This document shows positions 19,952 through 32,800 of a stretch of DNA of 64,000 nt, one piece after another. Under the pieces are notes generated by a model. That model did no database searches. It was not told where the DNA came from and worked only from the letters and a program-made list of their open reading frames with translations. Position 1 is the stretch's first letter, and the number at the start of each line of letters is the position of its first letter. This stretch comes from CAZBWP01 sp964630265 (GTDB taxonomy: Bacteria; Pseudomonadota; Alphaproteobacteria; Rhodospirillales; Defluviicoccaceae), in the NCBI GenBank assembly GCA_964630265.1, contig CAZVRW010000012.1:5112-69111 (forward strand), written 5' to 3'. A program made the translations under genes and the position numbers.

Positions 19952-20929
19952 CTATGAGGTGGCGGCGAACGGCGCGAGAGCGGCGCGGATCCGCTCGCGC
20001 ACCGGCCGGTCGGCGGCCGGCGGCTCGAAGGCTTTGCCGGTGACGGTCTCGTAGAGGGCGATGTAGCGCAAACCGAAGTCGATCAGGGTTGCCGCCGGGA
20101 TCTCCGGGATCGGCTCGCGATAGGGATCGCAGCGCTCACGGATCCAGAGCCTCAGGAAATCCTTGTCGAGGCTCTCCGGCTCCGCGCCGGCGGACAAGCG
20201 GGCGGCGTAGCTGTCGCGCTGCCAATAGCGGCTGGAGTCCGGCGTGTGGATCTCGTCGGCCAACGTGATCCGCCCGGCGGCGTCGACGCCGAACTCGTAT
20301 TTGGTATCGACCAGGATCAGCCCATTCTGCCGGGCGAGGTCGCGGCCGCGGGCGAATAAGGCCAGGGAGGTGGCGGCGATTTGCTCCCACTGGGCGGCGG
20401 TCAGCAGTCCCCGCTCGACGATCTCCGCCGGCGAGATCGGTGCGTCGTGGTCGCCCGCCGCCGCCTTGGTCGTCGGCGTCAGGATCGTCTCCGGCAACTT
20501 CTGGTTCTTCCGCAAGCCCTCGGGAAAGGCAATCCCGTACAGGTGCCGCCGCCCGGCCTCGTACATGGGCCAGATGGACGTGGACGTCGAGCCGGTGAGA
20601 TAGTCGCGCACGACGATTTCGACCGGCAGCATGGTGAGCCGGCGCACCAGCATGACGTTGGGGTCGGGATGCTCCAGCAGGTGGTTGGCGACGATGTCGC
20701 GGGTCGCATCGAACCAGAAGCAGGCCGTTTCGGTGAGCACCTGGCCCTTGAACGGCACCGCCGCCAGAACCTTGTCGAAAGCGCTCTGCCGGTCGGTGGC
20801 GACCATGATCCGTCGGCCATCGGCTAGGTCATAGCTGTCGCGCACCTTGCCGCGGCTGTGGTTCGGCAATTCGGGGAACGTCGCGTCGATCAGCGCATCC
20901 CCCAACCGCGCCGCGATCAGTTGGCGCAA
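19952..20929 (-). CDS. purC: SAICAR synthetase (phosphoribosylaminoimidazole-succinocarboxamide synthase)
   Basis: 325 residues. It joins aspartate to CAIR with ATP in purine synthesis. Diagnostic segments are RGKVRDSYDL, the ATP site region VATDRQSAFD, and LVDTKYEFGVD followed by LADEIHTPDSSRYW. It is the longer class found in eukaryotes and some bacteria rather than the 237-residue E. coli form. The start appears to be TTG at 20927-20929, because no ATG or GTG occurs in frame between the greA stop and the conserved N-terminus. It is last in the carB-greA-purC run on the minus strand. Confidence 0.94.
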   Translation of the reverse strand: MRQLIAARLGDALIDATFPELPNHSRGKVRDSYDLADGRRIMVATDRQSAFDKVLAAVPFKGQVLTETACFWFDATRDIVANHLLEHPDPNVMLVRRLTMLPVEIVVRDYLTGSTSTSIWPMYEAGRRHLYGIAFPEGLRKNQKLPETILTPTTKAAAGDHDAPISPAEIVERGLLTAAQWEQIAATSLALFARGRDLARQNGLILVDTKYEFGVDAAGRITLADEIHTPDSSRYWQRDSYAARLSAGAEPESLDKDFLRLWIRERCDPYREPIPEIPAATLIDFGLRYIALYETVTGKAFEPPAADRPVRERIRAALAPFAATS

Positions 20930-20995
20930 AGCCGCGTCGCTTCGCGCCGGACGGCCCGCCGATGGTATCCCCGCCGCCGGCTCAGCCTTACCGGC

Positions 20996-21469
20996 TCACC
21001 CATAGGAAATTCGGATGATTTCATAGACCTTGTGGCCCTTGGGCGTGTTCACCTCGACCTCTTCTCCCAGCGTTTTTCCGATCAACGCGCGGCCCAGCGG
21101 CGAGGTGACGGAGAGTAGGCCGGCGCCGGCGTCGGCCTCGTACGTGCCGACGAGGCGGTAGCCGATCTGTTCGTCGGTGTCCTCGTCGGCGAGCATCACC
21201 TCCGCGCCGAACCGCACGATGTCACCGCTCAGCTTCGAGATATCGATGACCTCGGCGCGGCTGATCACGTCCTCCAGTTCGGCCAAACGCCCCTCGATGA
21301 AGCTCTGCCGCTCGCGCGCCGCGTGATATTCGGCATTCTCAGCCAAGTCGCCGTGCTCGCGCGCCTCGGCGATGGCGCGGATCACGTCTGGCCGCTCGAC
21401 CGACTTGAGCCGCTTCAATTCCGTTTCGAGGGCACGATAGCCACCCGGGGTCATCGGTATCTTTTCCAT
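20996..21469 (-). CDS. greA: Transcription elongation factor GreA
   Basis: 157 residues, the normal GreA length. The N-terminal coiled coil carries the catalytic acidic tip in EAREHGDLAENAEYHAA, which enters the RNA polymerase secondary channel and stimulates transcript cleavage in backtracked complexes. The C-terminal FKBP-like domain ends in GHKVYEIIRISYG. It lies between carB and purC, all on the minus strand; carB-greA adjacency is common in alphaproteobacteria. Confidence 0.97.
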   Translation of the reverse strand: MEKIPMTPGGYRALETELKRLKSVERPDVIRAIAEAREHGDLAENAEYHAARERQSFIEGRLAELEDVISRAEVIDISKLSGDIVRFGAEVMLADEDTDEQIGYRLVGTYEADAGAGLLSVTSPLGRALIGKTLGEEVEVNTPKGHKVYEIIRISYG

Positions 21470-21558
21470 GGAACAGATCCTCGTTACCTCGGCAGAAGCG
21501 CCCCGAGGACGGCAGCTCCCTCCCGTACAAGACGATCAGCCAGACATGCACGTCTCAG

Positions 21559-24801
<3,243 letters not shown>

Positions 24802-24926
24802 GGGCAGTTCCGTTGCGGGGACGTCAGGGGGCGGGTGCCAGCGACGCGGGCCGCGGCCGCACGCCAGTTAACAGCGGGCCCACGGCCCACTATGCTCAAG
24901 CTGTTCGTCTTGATCCGGAGATCGTC

Positions 24927-26381
24927 ATGCATCTAGCCGATACCGCCCTGCTGCGCCAGCGTTGTTATGTGGACGGCGCCTGGATCGCCGCGGCCGACGC
25001 CACCGCGCTCGACGTCGTCGACCCCGCCGACGGCACGGTGCTGGCGCGCGTGCCGAGCCTGAGCGCCGATGAGACGCGCCATGCCGTCGTCGCCGCCGCT
25101 GCTGCCTTCCCCGCCTGGCGGGCGCTGACGGCGAAGGAACGCGGCGGGCTCTTGCGCCGCTGGTACGAGTTGATCGTCCAGCACACCGACGATCTGGCGC
25201 TGCTGATGACCCGCGAACAGGGCAAGCCGCTCGCCGAGGCGCGGGGCGAGGTGGCCTATGGCGCCGCGTTCGTCGAATGGTTCGCCGAGGAGGGCAAACG
25301 CATCTACGGCGACACCATTCCGCAGCATGGCCGCGACAAGCGCCTCGTCGTCCTCAAACAGCCGGTGGGCGTGGTCGCGGCGATCACGCCGTGGAACTTC
25401 CCGCTGGCGATGATCACCCGCAAATGCGCGCCAGCCCTGGCGGCTGGCTGCACGGTGGTGATCAAGCCGGCCGAGGACACGCCGCTGACGGCGCTGGCGT
25501 TGGCCGAACTGGCCGACCGGGCCGGCCTGCCGCCGGGGGTGATCAACGTCATCACCGGCGATCCGGTGACCATCGGCGGCGCACTCACCGCCGATCCGAC
25601 CGTGCGCAAGCTGTCGTTCACCGGCTCGACGGAGATCGGCAAGCTGCTCATGCGCCAGTGCGCGGACACCGTGAAAAAGATCTCGCTGGAGTTGGGCGGC
25701 AACGCGCCGTTCATCGTCTTCGACGATGCCGATCTCGACGCCGCCGTCGCCGGCGCGGTCGCCTCCAAGTATCGCAACTCGGGCCAGACCTGCGTCTGTG
25801 CCAACCGGCTTCTGGTGCAGGCCAGGATCTATGACGATTTCGCGGCGAGACTGGCTCAGGCGGTCTCGGCGCTGACGGTCGGTCGGGGCACCGATGCGGG
25901 CGTGCAACAAGGACCGTTGATCAACCAGGAAGCCGTCGACAAGGTTGAGCGTCTCGTCGCCGACGCCATCGCCAAGGGCGCGCGCACCGTCGTCGGCGGT
26001 CGGCGCCACGCCCTCGGTGGCACCTTCTACGAGCCGACCATTCTCGCCGACGTCAGCCCCGAGATGGCTTGCGCTCAGGAGGAGATTTTCGGCCCGGTCG
26101 CGCCGCTCTTCCGTTTCGAGAACGAGGCGGAGGCGGTGGCGTTGGCCAACGACACCCCTTTCGGGCTCGCCGCCTATTTCTACAGCCGCGACATCGGCCG
26201 CGTCTGGCGGGTGGCCGAGGCGCTGGACTACGGCATCGTCGGCATCAACGAGGGGATCATCTCCACGGAGGCCGCCCCGTTCGGCGGCATGAAAGAGTCC
26301 GGTATCGGCCGCGAAGGGTCGCGCTACGGCATCGACGAATTCCTGGAGATCAAGTACCTCTGCCTCGGCGGCATGGGCTGA
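24927..26381 (+). CDS. gabD: NAD(P)-dependent succinate-semialdehyde dehydrogenase
   Basis: 484 residues. The aldehyde dehydrogenase fold is clear: TPWNFPLAMITRK at the cofactor site, the general-base glutamate in LELGGNAP, the catalytic cysteine in NSGQTCVCANR, and a GabD-type C-terminus (GMKESGIGREGSRYGIDEFL). The best family match by pattern is succinate-semialdehyde dehydrogenase, oxidising succinate semialdehyde to succinate in the GABA shunt; related glutarate-semialdehyde activity cannot be excluded. ATG 24927 is preceded by GGAG at 24917-24920. It begins a tight four-gene run with the RusA-like gene (27 bp gap), the HEPN gene and gor. Confidence 0.92.
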   Translation: MHLADTALLRQRCYVDGAWIAAADATALDVVDPADGTVLARVPSLSADETRHAVVAAAAAFPAWRALTAKERGGLLRRWYELIVQHTDDLALLMTREQGKPLAEARGEVAYGAAFVEWFAEEGKRIYGDTIPQHGRDKRLVVLKQPVGVVAAITPWNFPLAMITRKCAPALAAGCTVVIKPAEDTPLTALALAELADRAGLPPGVINVITGDPVTIGGALTADPTVRKLSFTGSTEIGKLLMRQCADTVKKISLELGGNAPFIVFDDADLDAAVAGAVASKYRNSGQTCVCANRLLVQARIYDDFAARLAQAVSALTVGRGTDAGVQQGPLINQEAVDKVERLVADAIAKGARTVVGGRRHALGGTFYEPTILADVSPEMACAQEEIFGPVAPLFRFENEAEAVALANDTPFGLAAYFYSRDIGRVWRVAEALDYGIVGINEGIISTEAAPFGGMKESGIGREGSRYGIDEFLEIKYLCLGGMG

Positions 26382-26408
26382 GCGGGTTTCGACGGGCGGG
26401 CGGCGACC

Positions 26409-26837
26409 ATGACCATCCTTGCCGAGTTTGTCGTCGAGGGAGTTCCCAAGGCGGCCAGCCGGGGGCGCGCTTCGCGCAAGCGTATGCGCGACTGGCAGGA
26501 TCGCGTCCGGCGCGAAGCCGAACGATGCCTGCCGGAGCCGGAGCACTCAAGCTTCCCTCGGACCGAGCCGGTGCGCATTGTTCTCGTCTATTTCAGGAAG
26601 CTGGACGGCGTCGAACTTGAGGTGGACAATATGGCGAAACCTGTGCTCGACGCTTTGGAAGGAATGATCTTTCCCGACGATCGCTTGGTGGTCGAACTGG
26701 TCGCGCGGCGAACCGACGTTGTCGCCGACTTCAGGGTGCTTCGCGCGACCCCGATTCTTGCCGAAGCGATCGCCGCATCGGCGCGTTTTCTGCTCGTGCG
26801 GATTACGTCACCCCTCAACCCGAGCCTCATTCCATGA
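26409..26837 (+). CDS. RusA-like Holliday-junction endonuclease domain protein
   Basis: 142 residues, slightly longer than phage/E. coli RusA (120). The core reads EVDNMAKPVLDALEGMIFPDD, matching the RusA pattern of acidic residues plus lysine: Asp73 and Lys77 correspond to catalytic Asp72 and Lys76 of RusA, Glu71 stands where RusA has Asp70, and Asp90/91 match Asp91. So the active site looks intact apart from one Asp-to-Glu change. RusA cuts four-way DNA junctions. Nothing phage-like surrounds it. Its stop overlaps the start of the next gene (ATGA), so the two are translationally coupled. Its role outside a prophage is unknown. Confidence 0.8.
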   Translation: MTILAEFVVEGVPKAASRGRASRKRMRDWQDRVRREAERCLPEPEHSSFPRTEPVRIVLVYFRKLDGVELEVDNMAKPVLDALEGMIFPDDRLVVELVARRTDVVADFRVLRATPILAEAIAASARFLLVRITSPLNPSLIP

Positions 26838-27490
26838 TGTCAACAGCCGAACGCAGCGCGCGCGACCTCGCCATCGCACGCCTCAAGGGCGAAGGTTTCA
26901 CGGTCCTGCCTCCCCGCGAGGCAATGGCAGCAATGCCCCCAGAACTTCGCTTCTTCTCCCCGGACCTCGTTGGCCGACGGGGTGATGATCATGTGATCGT
27001 CGAGTTCGTGCCTCTGGACTCGCCTGGTGCTGGGTCCGATCTGCGGCGTGTCGCGGAGGCTGTGGAGCGGCTGCCGCATTGGCGGCTGGATCTGCACATG
27101 GTCGGCTCGCCTGTCTTGGACAATCCGGAGTTTCCGGATCGTCAGCGGATTCAGGAGACGGTATCGCGGTCGGCCCGGCTGTTCGCCGATGGTGATCGCG
27201 TCGCTGCCTTGCTGTTGCTGTGGGCCGCCTACGAAGCCGCCGCCCTGTATGCTCTCCACACCGAAGACGTGGATGTCCGCTACCCGCTGGCGGGAGCGGG
27301 GCTCGCCCATCTTCTCGCCTTCCATGGTCTGATTGACGATGCGGTCTATGATCGCCTGCGCGAGGTCCAGCGCTTTCGCAACCGCGTCGCCCACGGTCAA
27401 CTCGACCTAGAGGTGGATACCGCCACGTTTACGGACCTTCGAGCGACCGTCGAACGCATGCTGCAAGAACTGGAGCCGGAGGACGCCTGA
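26834..27490 (+). CDS. HEPN-domain protein with degenerate nuclease-like N-terminus
   Basis: 218 residues. The C-terminal half (about 105-215) is all-helical and carries RFRNRVAHG near residues 178-186, the R-x(4-6)-H motif of HEPN ribonucleases (RNRVAH). The N-terminal part contains SPDLVGRRGDDHVIVEFV, which resembles a PD-(D/E)xK nuclease core but lacks the lysine (EFV instead of E-x-K). This domain pairing is seen in uncharacterised REase-AHJR-like proteins. The start ATG overlaps the RusA-like stop, and its own stop overlaps the gor start by one base, so three genes are coupled. Function unknown; a toxin, defence or RNA-processing role is only inference. Confidence 0.7.
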   Translation: MMSTAERSARDLAIARLKGEGFTVLPPREAMAAMPPELRFFSPDLVGRRGDDHVIVEFVPLDSPGAGSDLRRVAEAVERLPHWRLDLHMVGSPVLDNPEFPDRQRIQETVSRSARLFADGDRVAALLLLWAAYEAAALYALHTEDVDVRYPLAGAGLAHLLAFHGLIDDAVYDRLREVQRFRNRVAHGQLDLEVDTATFTDLRATVERMLQELEPEDA

Positions 27491-28857
27491 TGACCAAGTA
27501 CGACTACGATCTGTTGACCATTGGAGCCGGCTCGGGCGGGGTGCGGGCGACGCGGCTGGCCGGCGGCTATGGCGCGCGCACCGCGATCATCGAGAAAAGC
27601 CGGGTCGGCGGCACCTGCGTGATGCGCGGCTGCGTGCCGAAGAAACTGCTGGTCTACGGCGCCCACTTCGCCGACGAGATCGCCGACGCCCGCGGCTACG
27701 GCTGGACGGTGGCCGAGCCGACGCTGGACTGGGGAGCATTGATCCACGCCAAGAATGCCGAACTCGACCGGCTGGAAGGCGTCTACCAACGCACTCTCAG
27801 GACCAACAACGTTCAGCTGATCGAGGGCACCGGGCGCCTCGTCGATGCCCACGGCGTCGAGGTGGAGGGGCGCACGGTGACGGCGAAAAAGATCCTGATC
27901 GCCACCGGTGGTTGGCCGAGCCTGCCCGAAATGCCCGGTATCGAACACGTCATTACCTCCAACGAGGCGCTGGACCTTCCGGAATTGCCGAAGCGTATCG
28001 TCATCGTCGGCGGCGGCTACATCGGCGTCGAGTTTGCCGGTATCTTCAATGCCGTTGGTGCCGAGGTCACCCTGGTGATCCGCGCCAGCCAGATCCTGCG
28101 CGGCTTCGACGAGGACGTGCGCGATTTTCTGGGCGCCGAGATGGAGAAGAAGGGCGTGCGCATCCTGCGCGACTGCGTCGCGGATGCCATCGAGCGCGGC
28201 GACGACGGCCTGACCGTCACCCTGGAGCACGCCGAGGAACTCCAGGCCGACGCGGTGATGTACGCTACCGGCCGCGCGCCGAACGTCGCCGAACTGGGGC
28301 TGGAAGCAGCCGGCGTGGCGCTCAACGAGGCCGGCGCCGTCGTCGTCGACGACTGGAACCGCACCAACGTCGACAGCATTTTCGCCATCGGCGACGTCAC
28401 CGATCGGGTCAACCTGACGCCGGTCGCCATCGCCGAGGGCGTCTGCTTCGCCGAGACCAACTTCAACGACCAGCCGCGGCGGATGGACTACGACAACATT
28501 CCGACAGCGGTGTTCAGCCAGCCGCCCATCGGCACGGTCGGGCTGAGCGAGGCGGAGGCGCGGGCGCGGGGGCCGATCGACGTCTACGTGTCGCGCTTCA
28601 AGCCGATGAAGCACACGCTCACCGGCCGCGACGAGAGCACCATGATGAAGCTGATCGTCGACCAAGCGAGCGACCGGGTGCTCGGCTGTCACATGGTCGG
28701 CGTCGATGCGCCGGAAATCGCCCAGGGCCTGGGCATCGCGCTGAAGTGCGGCGCCACCAAGGCGCAGTTCGACGCCACCATCGGTATCCACCCGACGGCG
28801 GCGGAAGAGTTCGTCACCATGCGCGAGAAACGCCCGGACCACGCGGGGCCGCGGTAA
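27490..28857 (+). CDS. gor: Glutathione-disulfide reductase
   Basis: 455 residues. This NADPH-dependent flavoprotein regenerates glutathione in the cytoplasm. It shows the FAD motif IGAGSGGVRATRLAG, the redox-active disulfide in GGTCVMRGCVPKK, the NADPH motif GGGYIGVEFAGI, and the C-terminal interface with the proton-relay His-Glu pair in IHPTAAEEF. The length fits Gor rather than dihydrolipoamide dehydrogenase. Its ATG overlaps the preceding stop (TGATG). It ends the gabD-rusA-HEPN-gor run and converges on the response-regulator gene. Confidence 0.95.
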   Translation: MTKYDYDLLTIGAGSGGVRATRLAGGYGARTAIIEKSRVGGTCVMRGCVPKKLLVYGAHFADEIADARGYGWTVAEPTLDWGALIHAKNAELDRLEGVYQRTLRTNNVQLIEGTGRLVDAHGVEVEGRTVTAKKILIATGGWPSLPEMPGIEHVITSNEALDLPELPKRIVIVGGGYIGVEFAGIFNAVGAEVTLVIRASQILRGFDEDVRDFLGAEMEKKGVRILRDCVADAIERGDDGLTVTLEHAEELQADAVMYATGRAPNVAELGLEAAGVALNEAGAVVVDDWNRTNVDSIFAIGDVTDRVNLTPVAIAEGVCFAETNFNDQPRRMDYDNIPTAVFSQPPIGTVGLSEAEARARGPIDVYVSRFKPMKHTLTGRDESTMMKLIVDQASDRVLGCHMVGVDAPEIAQGLGIALKCGATKAQFDATIGIHPTAAEEFVTMREKRPDHAGPR

Positions 28858-28934
28858 GGCTTTCGGGACGGTTCGCGGCGGTCCAGCGAGCGCGTTCGGT
28901 GGCCCCGCGGGCGCGTTCGCCGGGCGGCAGCGGT

Positions 28935-29858
28935 CTACGGTTTGCGGCCGGCCTCCAGGGATCGGATTGCCATCGCCGCCGCCGATGTGCGGTTTTCCAC
29001 GCCGATCTTGGTGAAGATCTGCTCCACGTGCTTGGTGATGGTGCGCGGGCTGAGCCGTAAAATCGTCGCGATGTCGTTGTTGGATTTTCCCTGGGCGAGC
29101 CAGCCCAGCACCTCGCCTTCGCGGGGCGTGATGTTGAAGGTGCGCGACAGGAACGCCCCGGTGGTTTCCGACTGCATCGGCCGGACACGCACCAGGATGT
29201 CGCTGGACGCGGCGCGACCGACGACGTTCAGGATCACGCCGCCGCCGGCGGCCCCGGCCAGCGCCAGTTCGCCGCTGTGAGACACCGCCTCGGCGCCAAC
29301 CGTGGCGAGCCAGCCGCGCACCCGGCGTGCCACCTCGGCATCCTCCAGCACACCGGTCAGCAGCTCGGTGGCGCGCGGCGTTGCCCAGGCCAGCCGGCCG
29401 TCCTGCGAGAAGGCCGCGACACCGCGCCCCGAGGTATCCGCCGCCCGCCGCGCGTCGGCGATCAGCCGGGCATTGACGACGTGAACGGCGATGCGGGCGA
29501 TGAGCTCGTCGGGCGCCACCGGTTTTGCGACATAGTCGACGGCGCCGCAGTTCAACGCCTCCGCCACCGAGGCGCGGTCGGTCATCCCCGTCATGAACAC
29601 CACCGGCGTCGTCGCCAGTTCGTGCCGCGCCTTGATGCGACGGCAGGTCTCGAAGCCGTCCATGCCGGGCATCATCGCGTCGAGCAGGATGACGTCGGGC
29701 TCGATGCGCTGCAGGAGGTCCAGCGCCGCCTGTCCGCTGCGCGCCACCAGCGTCGTCAGACCGGCGCCCTCGATCGCCTCGATCAGGATTCTGAGGGTGT
29801 CGGGGCTGTCGTCGACGACCAGCACGATCCCCCGCTCCACGCGGCTCGCCAGCATCAT
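28935..29858 (-). CDS. LuxR-type response regulator
   Basis: 307 residues. A receiver domain (about 10-130) has VVDDS, the phospho-acceptor aspartate in ILLDAMMPG and the switch lysine in YVAKPV. A middle segment (about 140-235) resembles a PAS-like or linker module. A C-terminal LuxR helix-turn-helix (about 240-307) reads TPREGEVLGWLAQGKSNNDI. Its ATG overlaps the stop of the upstream transporter-kinase by four bases (ATGA), so it is almost certainly the kinase's partner. The obvious target is the divergent urt-fmd operon beyond the kinase gene. Confidence 0.92.
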   Translation of the reverse strand: MMLASRVERGIVLVVDDSPDTLRILIEAIEGAGLTTLVARSGQAALDLLQRIEPDVILLDAMMPGMDGFETCRRIKARHELATTPVVFMTGMTDRASVAEALNCGAVDYVAKPVAPDELIARIAVHVVNARLIADARRAADTSGRGVAAFSQDGRLAWATPRATELLTGVLEDAEVARRVRGWLATVGAEAVSHSGELALAGAAGGGVILNVVGRAASSDILVRVRPMQSETTGAFLSRTFNITPREGEVLGWLAQGKSNNDIATILRLSPRTITKHVEQIFTKIGVENRTSAAAMAIRSLEAGRKP

Positions 29859-32800
29859 CGGTCAACCTCTTCCGCGCCGTCGCGGAGTGATGCTGCCAGC
29901 GCCGCCAGTCCTTCGAGATCGAGGGCCTCGAGCCGGCGCCGCCCCTCCGCGACGAATGCCGCCACGTCGGGATGCGCGGCATCGATCGCCGCCAGTGCCG
30001 CTTCGACGCCGCGCGCGTGGCCGATCCGCGCCGGCTGTTCGACGGCGTCGAGATCGGCCGGCGCCGCACGCAGCACCGGCGCCGCCTCGGCCACCGGCCG
30101 TTCGAGCAGCCACGTCAGTTTGAGATGCCGCTCGATCCGCGAGAGGAGCGCTTCGATGTTGACCGGCTTTGTCAGGAAGTCATCGTGAAAGGCGAGCCCA
30201 TCGGGACGGTCGGCCGCATCCTCGGCATGGGCGGAGACCATGATGATGGGCGCCGACAGCGCCCGCTCGCGCCGCAGCACCGCCGCCAGCGTCCAGCCCG
30301 ACATGCCGGGCATCGCCACGTCCAACAGCACCATGTCGGGCCGCTCCACATCGAGCGTGGCCAGCGCCGCCTCGGCGCCCTCGGCCAACGTCAGCGCAAA
30401 ACCGAGGGGTCGCAAAACGTCCTCCAGCAGTGCCAGATGCTCGGCGTTGTCGTCGACCACTAAAATCCGGCGCCGCGGACCGCGATAGCCGTAGAGGCGC
30501 CGACGCGGCGGCAGCGCGGCGCCATCCGCGAGGCGCGGCAGCATCAGCTTGACCTGAAAGCACGACCCCTGCCCGAGCACGCTTTCGAACGACAGGTCAC
30601 CGCCCTGGATCTCCGTCAGCAGCCGCGTGATCGTCAAACCGAGGCCGGTTCCGTGCACCGGGGCCGCCGGATCGACGACGCGCTCGAAGGGCATGAAGAT
30701 CCGTTCGTGGTCGGCCTCGGCGATGCCGCGACCGGTGTCCTCGATCCGAAACGTCGCGATCTCCGAACGGTAGCGGGCGAAGAAGCGGACCTCGCCGGCC
30801 TCCGTGTAGCGCACGGCGTTCGAGAGCAGATTCATCAGGATCTGCCGCAAGCGCCGCTCGTCGGCATGCACGCGCTGCGGCACGTCCGGTGACATTTCGA
30901 AGGCGAAAGACAGGCCTTTCTCCGTCGCCTGCATTTCGAAGATCCCCGCCATCTGCTCGAGCATCTCCTGCAGGCGCAGCTCGGCGCGATTGATTTCCAG
31001 CCGTCCCGCCTCGATCTTCGAGATGTCGAGCAACTCTTCGATCAGATCGGCCAGATGCTCGGACGAGCGACGAACAGCGCGCAGCGCCGGCAGACGGCGC
31101 TCGGGGATGCCCGGATCGTTCTCCATGAGCTGCGCATAGCCCATGATCGCATTCAAGGGCGAGCGCAGCTCGTGGCTTATGCCGACGATGTAGCGGCTCT
31201 TCGCCTCGTTGGCGGCCTCGGCGGCCTCCTTGGCGCGCTGCAGCTCCGCGTCGGTGCGCTCGTGGGCGCGGATTTCGGCCAGCACCCGCGTCGTTTCGCG
31301 TTCGCGTTCGCGGGTGGCGAGGAGGCGGCTTTCGTGGGCGAGCGTATGCAGCCAAGCGGCGACGCCGATCACCACCAGCATCAGGCCGAACGCCAACAAC
31401 AGTGCGCGGTCCACCGCCTGCGACACCTCGGGCGGGCCCAGCGCCGCCTGATGGCTGATCAACAGGAGGATCGCCGCCACCACCAGGCTGAAGGCGCCGG
31501 CAACGGCGGCGAACAGACCGTAGCGCGATCGGGCGAATTCGGCGAGCGGGTCGGGCAGCGTGCTGTCAGCGAAGCGGCCCGACTGCGCGGCGATCGCGGC
31601 GCCGGGCCGGCACAGATCGCCACAGCGCGACTCAAGCGAGCAGCACAACGAGCAGATGGTGGCGCCGTGGAACGGGCAGGAGATCATGTCTTCCGGGTCT
31701 AAGGCATTCTCGCAGATGCTGCAGACCCGGACGGCGGTGTCCCCGGGCGCGACCGCATCGGTGCGGGAGAGGTAGTGCCGGCCGCGCGTCGCCAGCGCGA
31801 TCGCCGGCGCCGAGCAAAACGCCACGCCCAGCGCGACGAAGCTGGAAAAAGCGTCCAGCACCGTCCCGAACAGTCCCATGGCCGCAGCCAGCGACACCAC
31901 GGCCGCCAGCGTCATGGCGCCGACACCCACCGGATTGATGTCGTAGAGATGGCCGCGTCGGAATTCGATGGGTTGCGGCCTGAGCCCGAGCGGGCGGTTG
32001 ACCACAAGATCGGCGGTCAGCGCACCGATCCACGCCACGGCCACGTGGCCATAGAGGGCCAGCGTGTTCTCCAGCGCGCCGAACACGCCGAATTCCATTA
32101 GCATCAGTGCGATGGCGACGTTGAACACCAGCCAGACGACGCGGCCGGGATGGCTGTGCGTCAGCCGCGAGAAGAAGTTTGACCAGGCGATGGAGCCCGC
32201 GTAGGCGTTGGTCACGTTGATCTTCAGCTGCGACAGGATGACGAAAACGCCGGTGAGCAAAAGCGCCGCCTCGGGCACGGCGAAGCGCTCGAAGGCGGCG
32301 AGATACATCTTCGTCGGCTCGACCGCTTCGGCCGGCGGCGTGCCGGCCTCGAGGATCATCACCGCGAGAAACGAGCCCGCAAGCATCTTCAACGTGCCGA
32401 TCACCGCCCAACCCGGTCCCGCCGCGACCAGGGCGACGCCCCATTTCACCCGCTCGCGCCGGGTTTTCGGCTCGGGCAGGAAGCGCAGGAAATCCACCTG
32501 CTCGCCGATCTGCGCGAACAGCGAGAACACCACTCCCGAGGCCATGGCGAACAGCAGGGGATCGATGCCGCCCCCGTCCGCACCATGCCGCCCGGTGTGC
32601 GTCAACCACGGCTGCAGATCCACATCCTGCATCGCCAAGACGACGAACGGGATCAGATGCAGCGCCAGCCAGAAAGGCTGCGTCCATTTCTGGAACGTGC
32701 CAATGCGCGCGAAGCCATGGGTCACCAGCGGCAGCACGATCAGCGCGTTAAGCAGATAGCCCACACCGAGGGGGACGCCGAAGCACAACTCCAACGCCTG

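Noticed and set aside
26409..27490. A prophage remnant around the RusA-like gene
   Set aside because: No integrase, structural or lysis genes; neighbours are gabD and gor with coupled starts and normal GC content.
27397..30069. 890-residue open frame opposite gor and through the response regulator
   Set aside because: It crosses two well-supported genes on both strands and has shadow composition.
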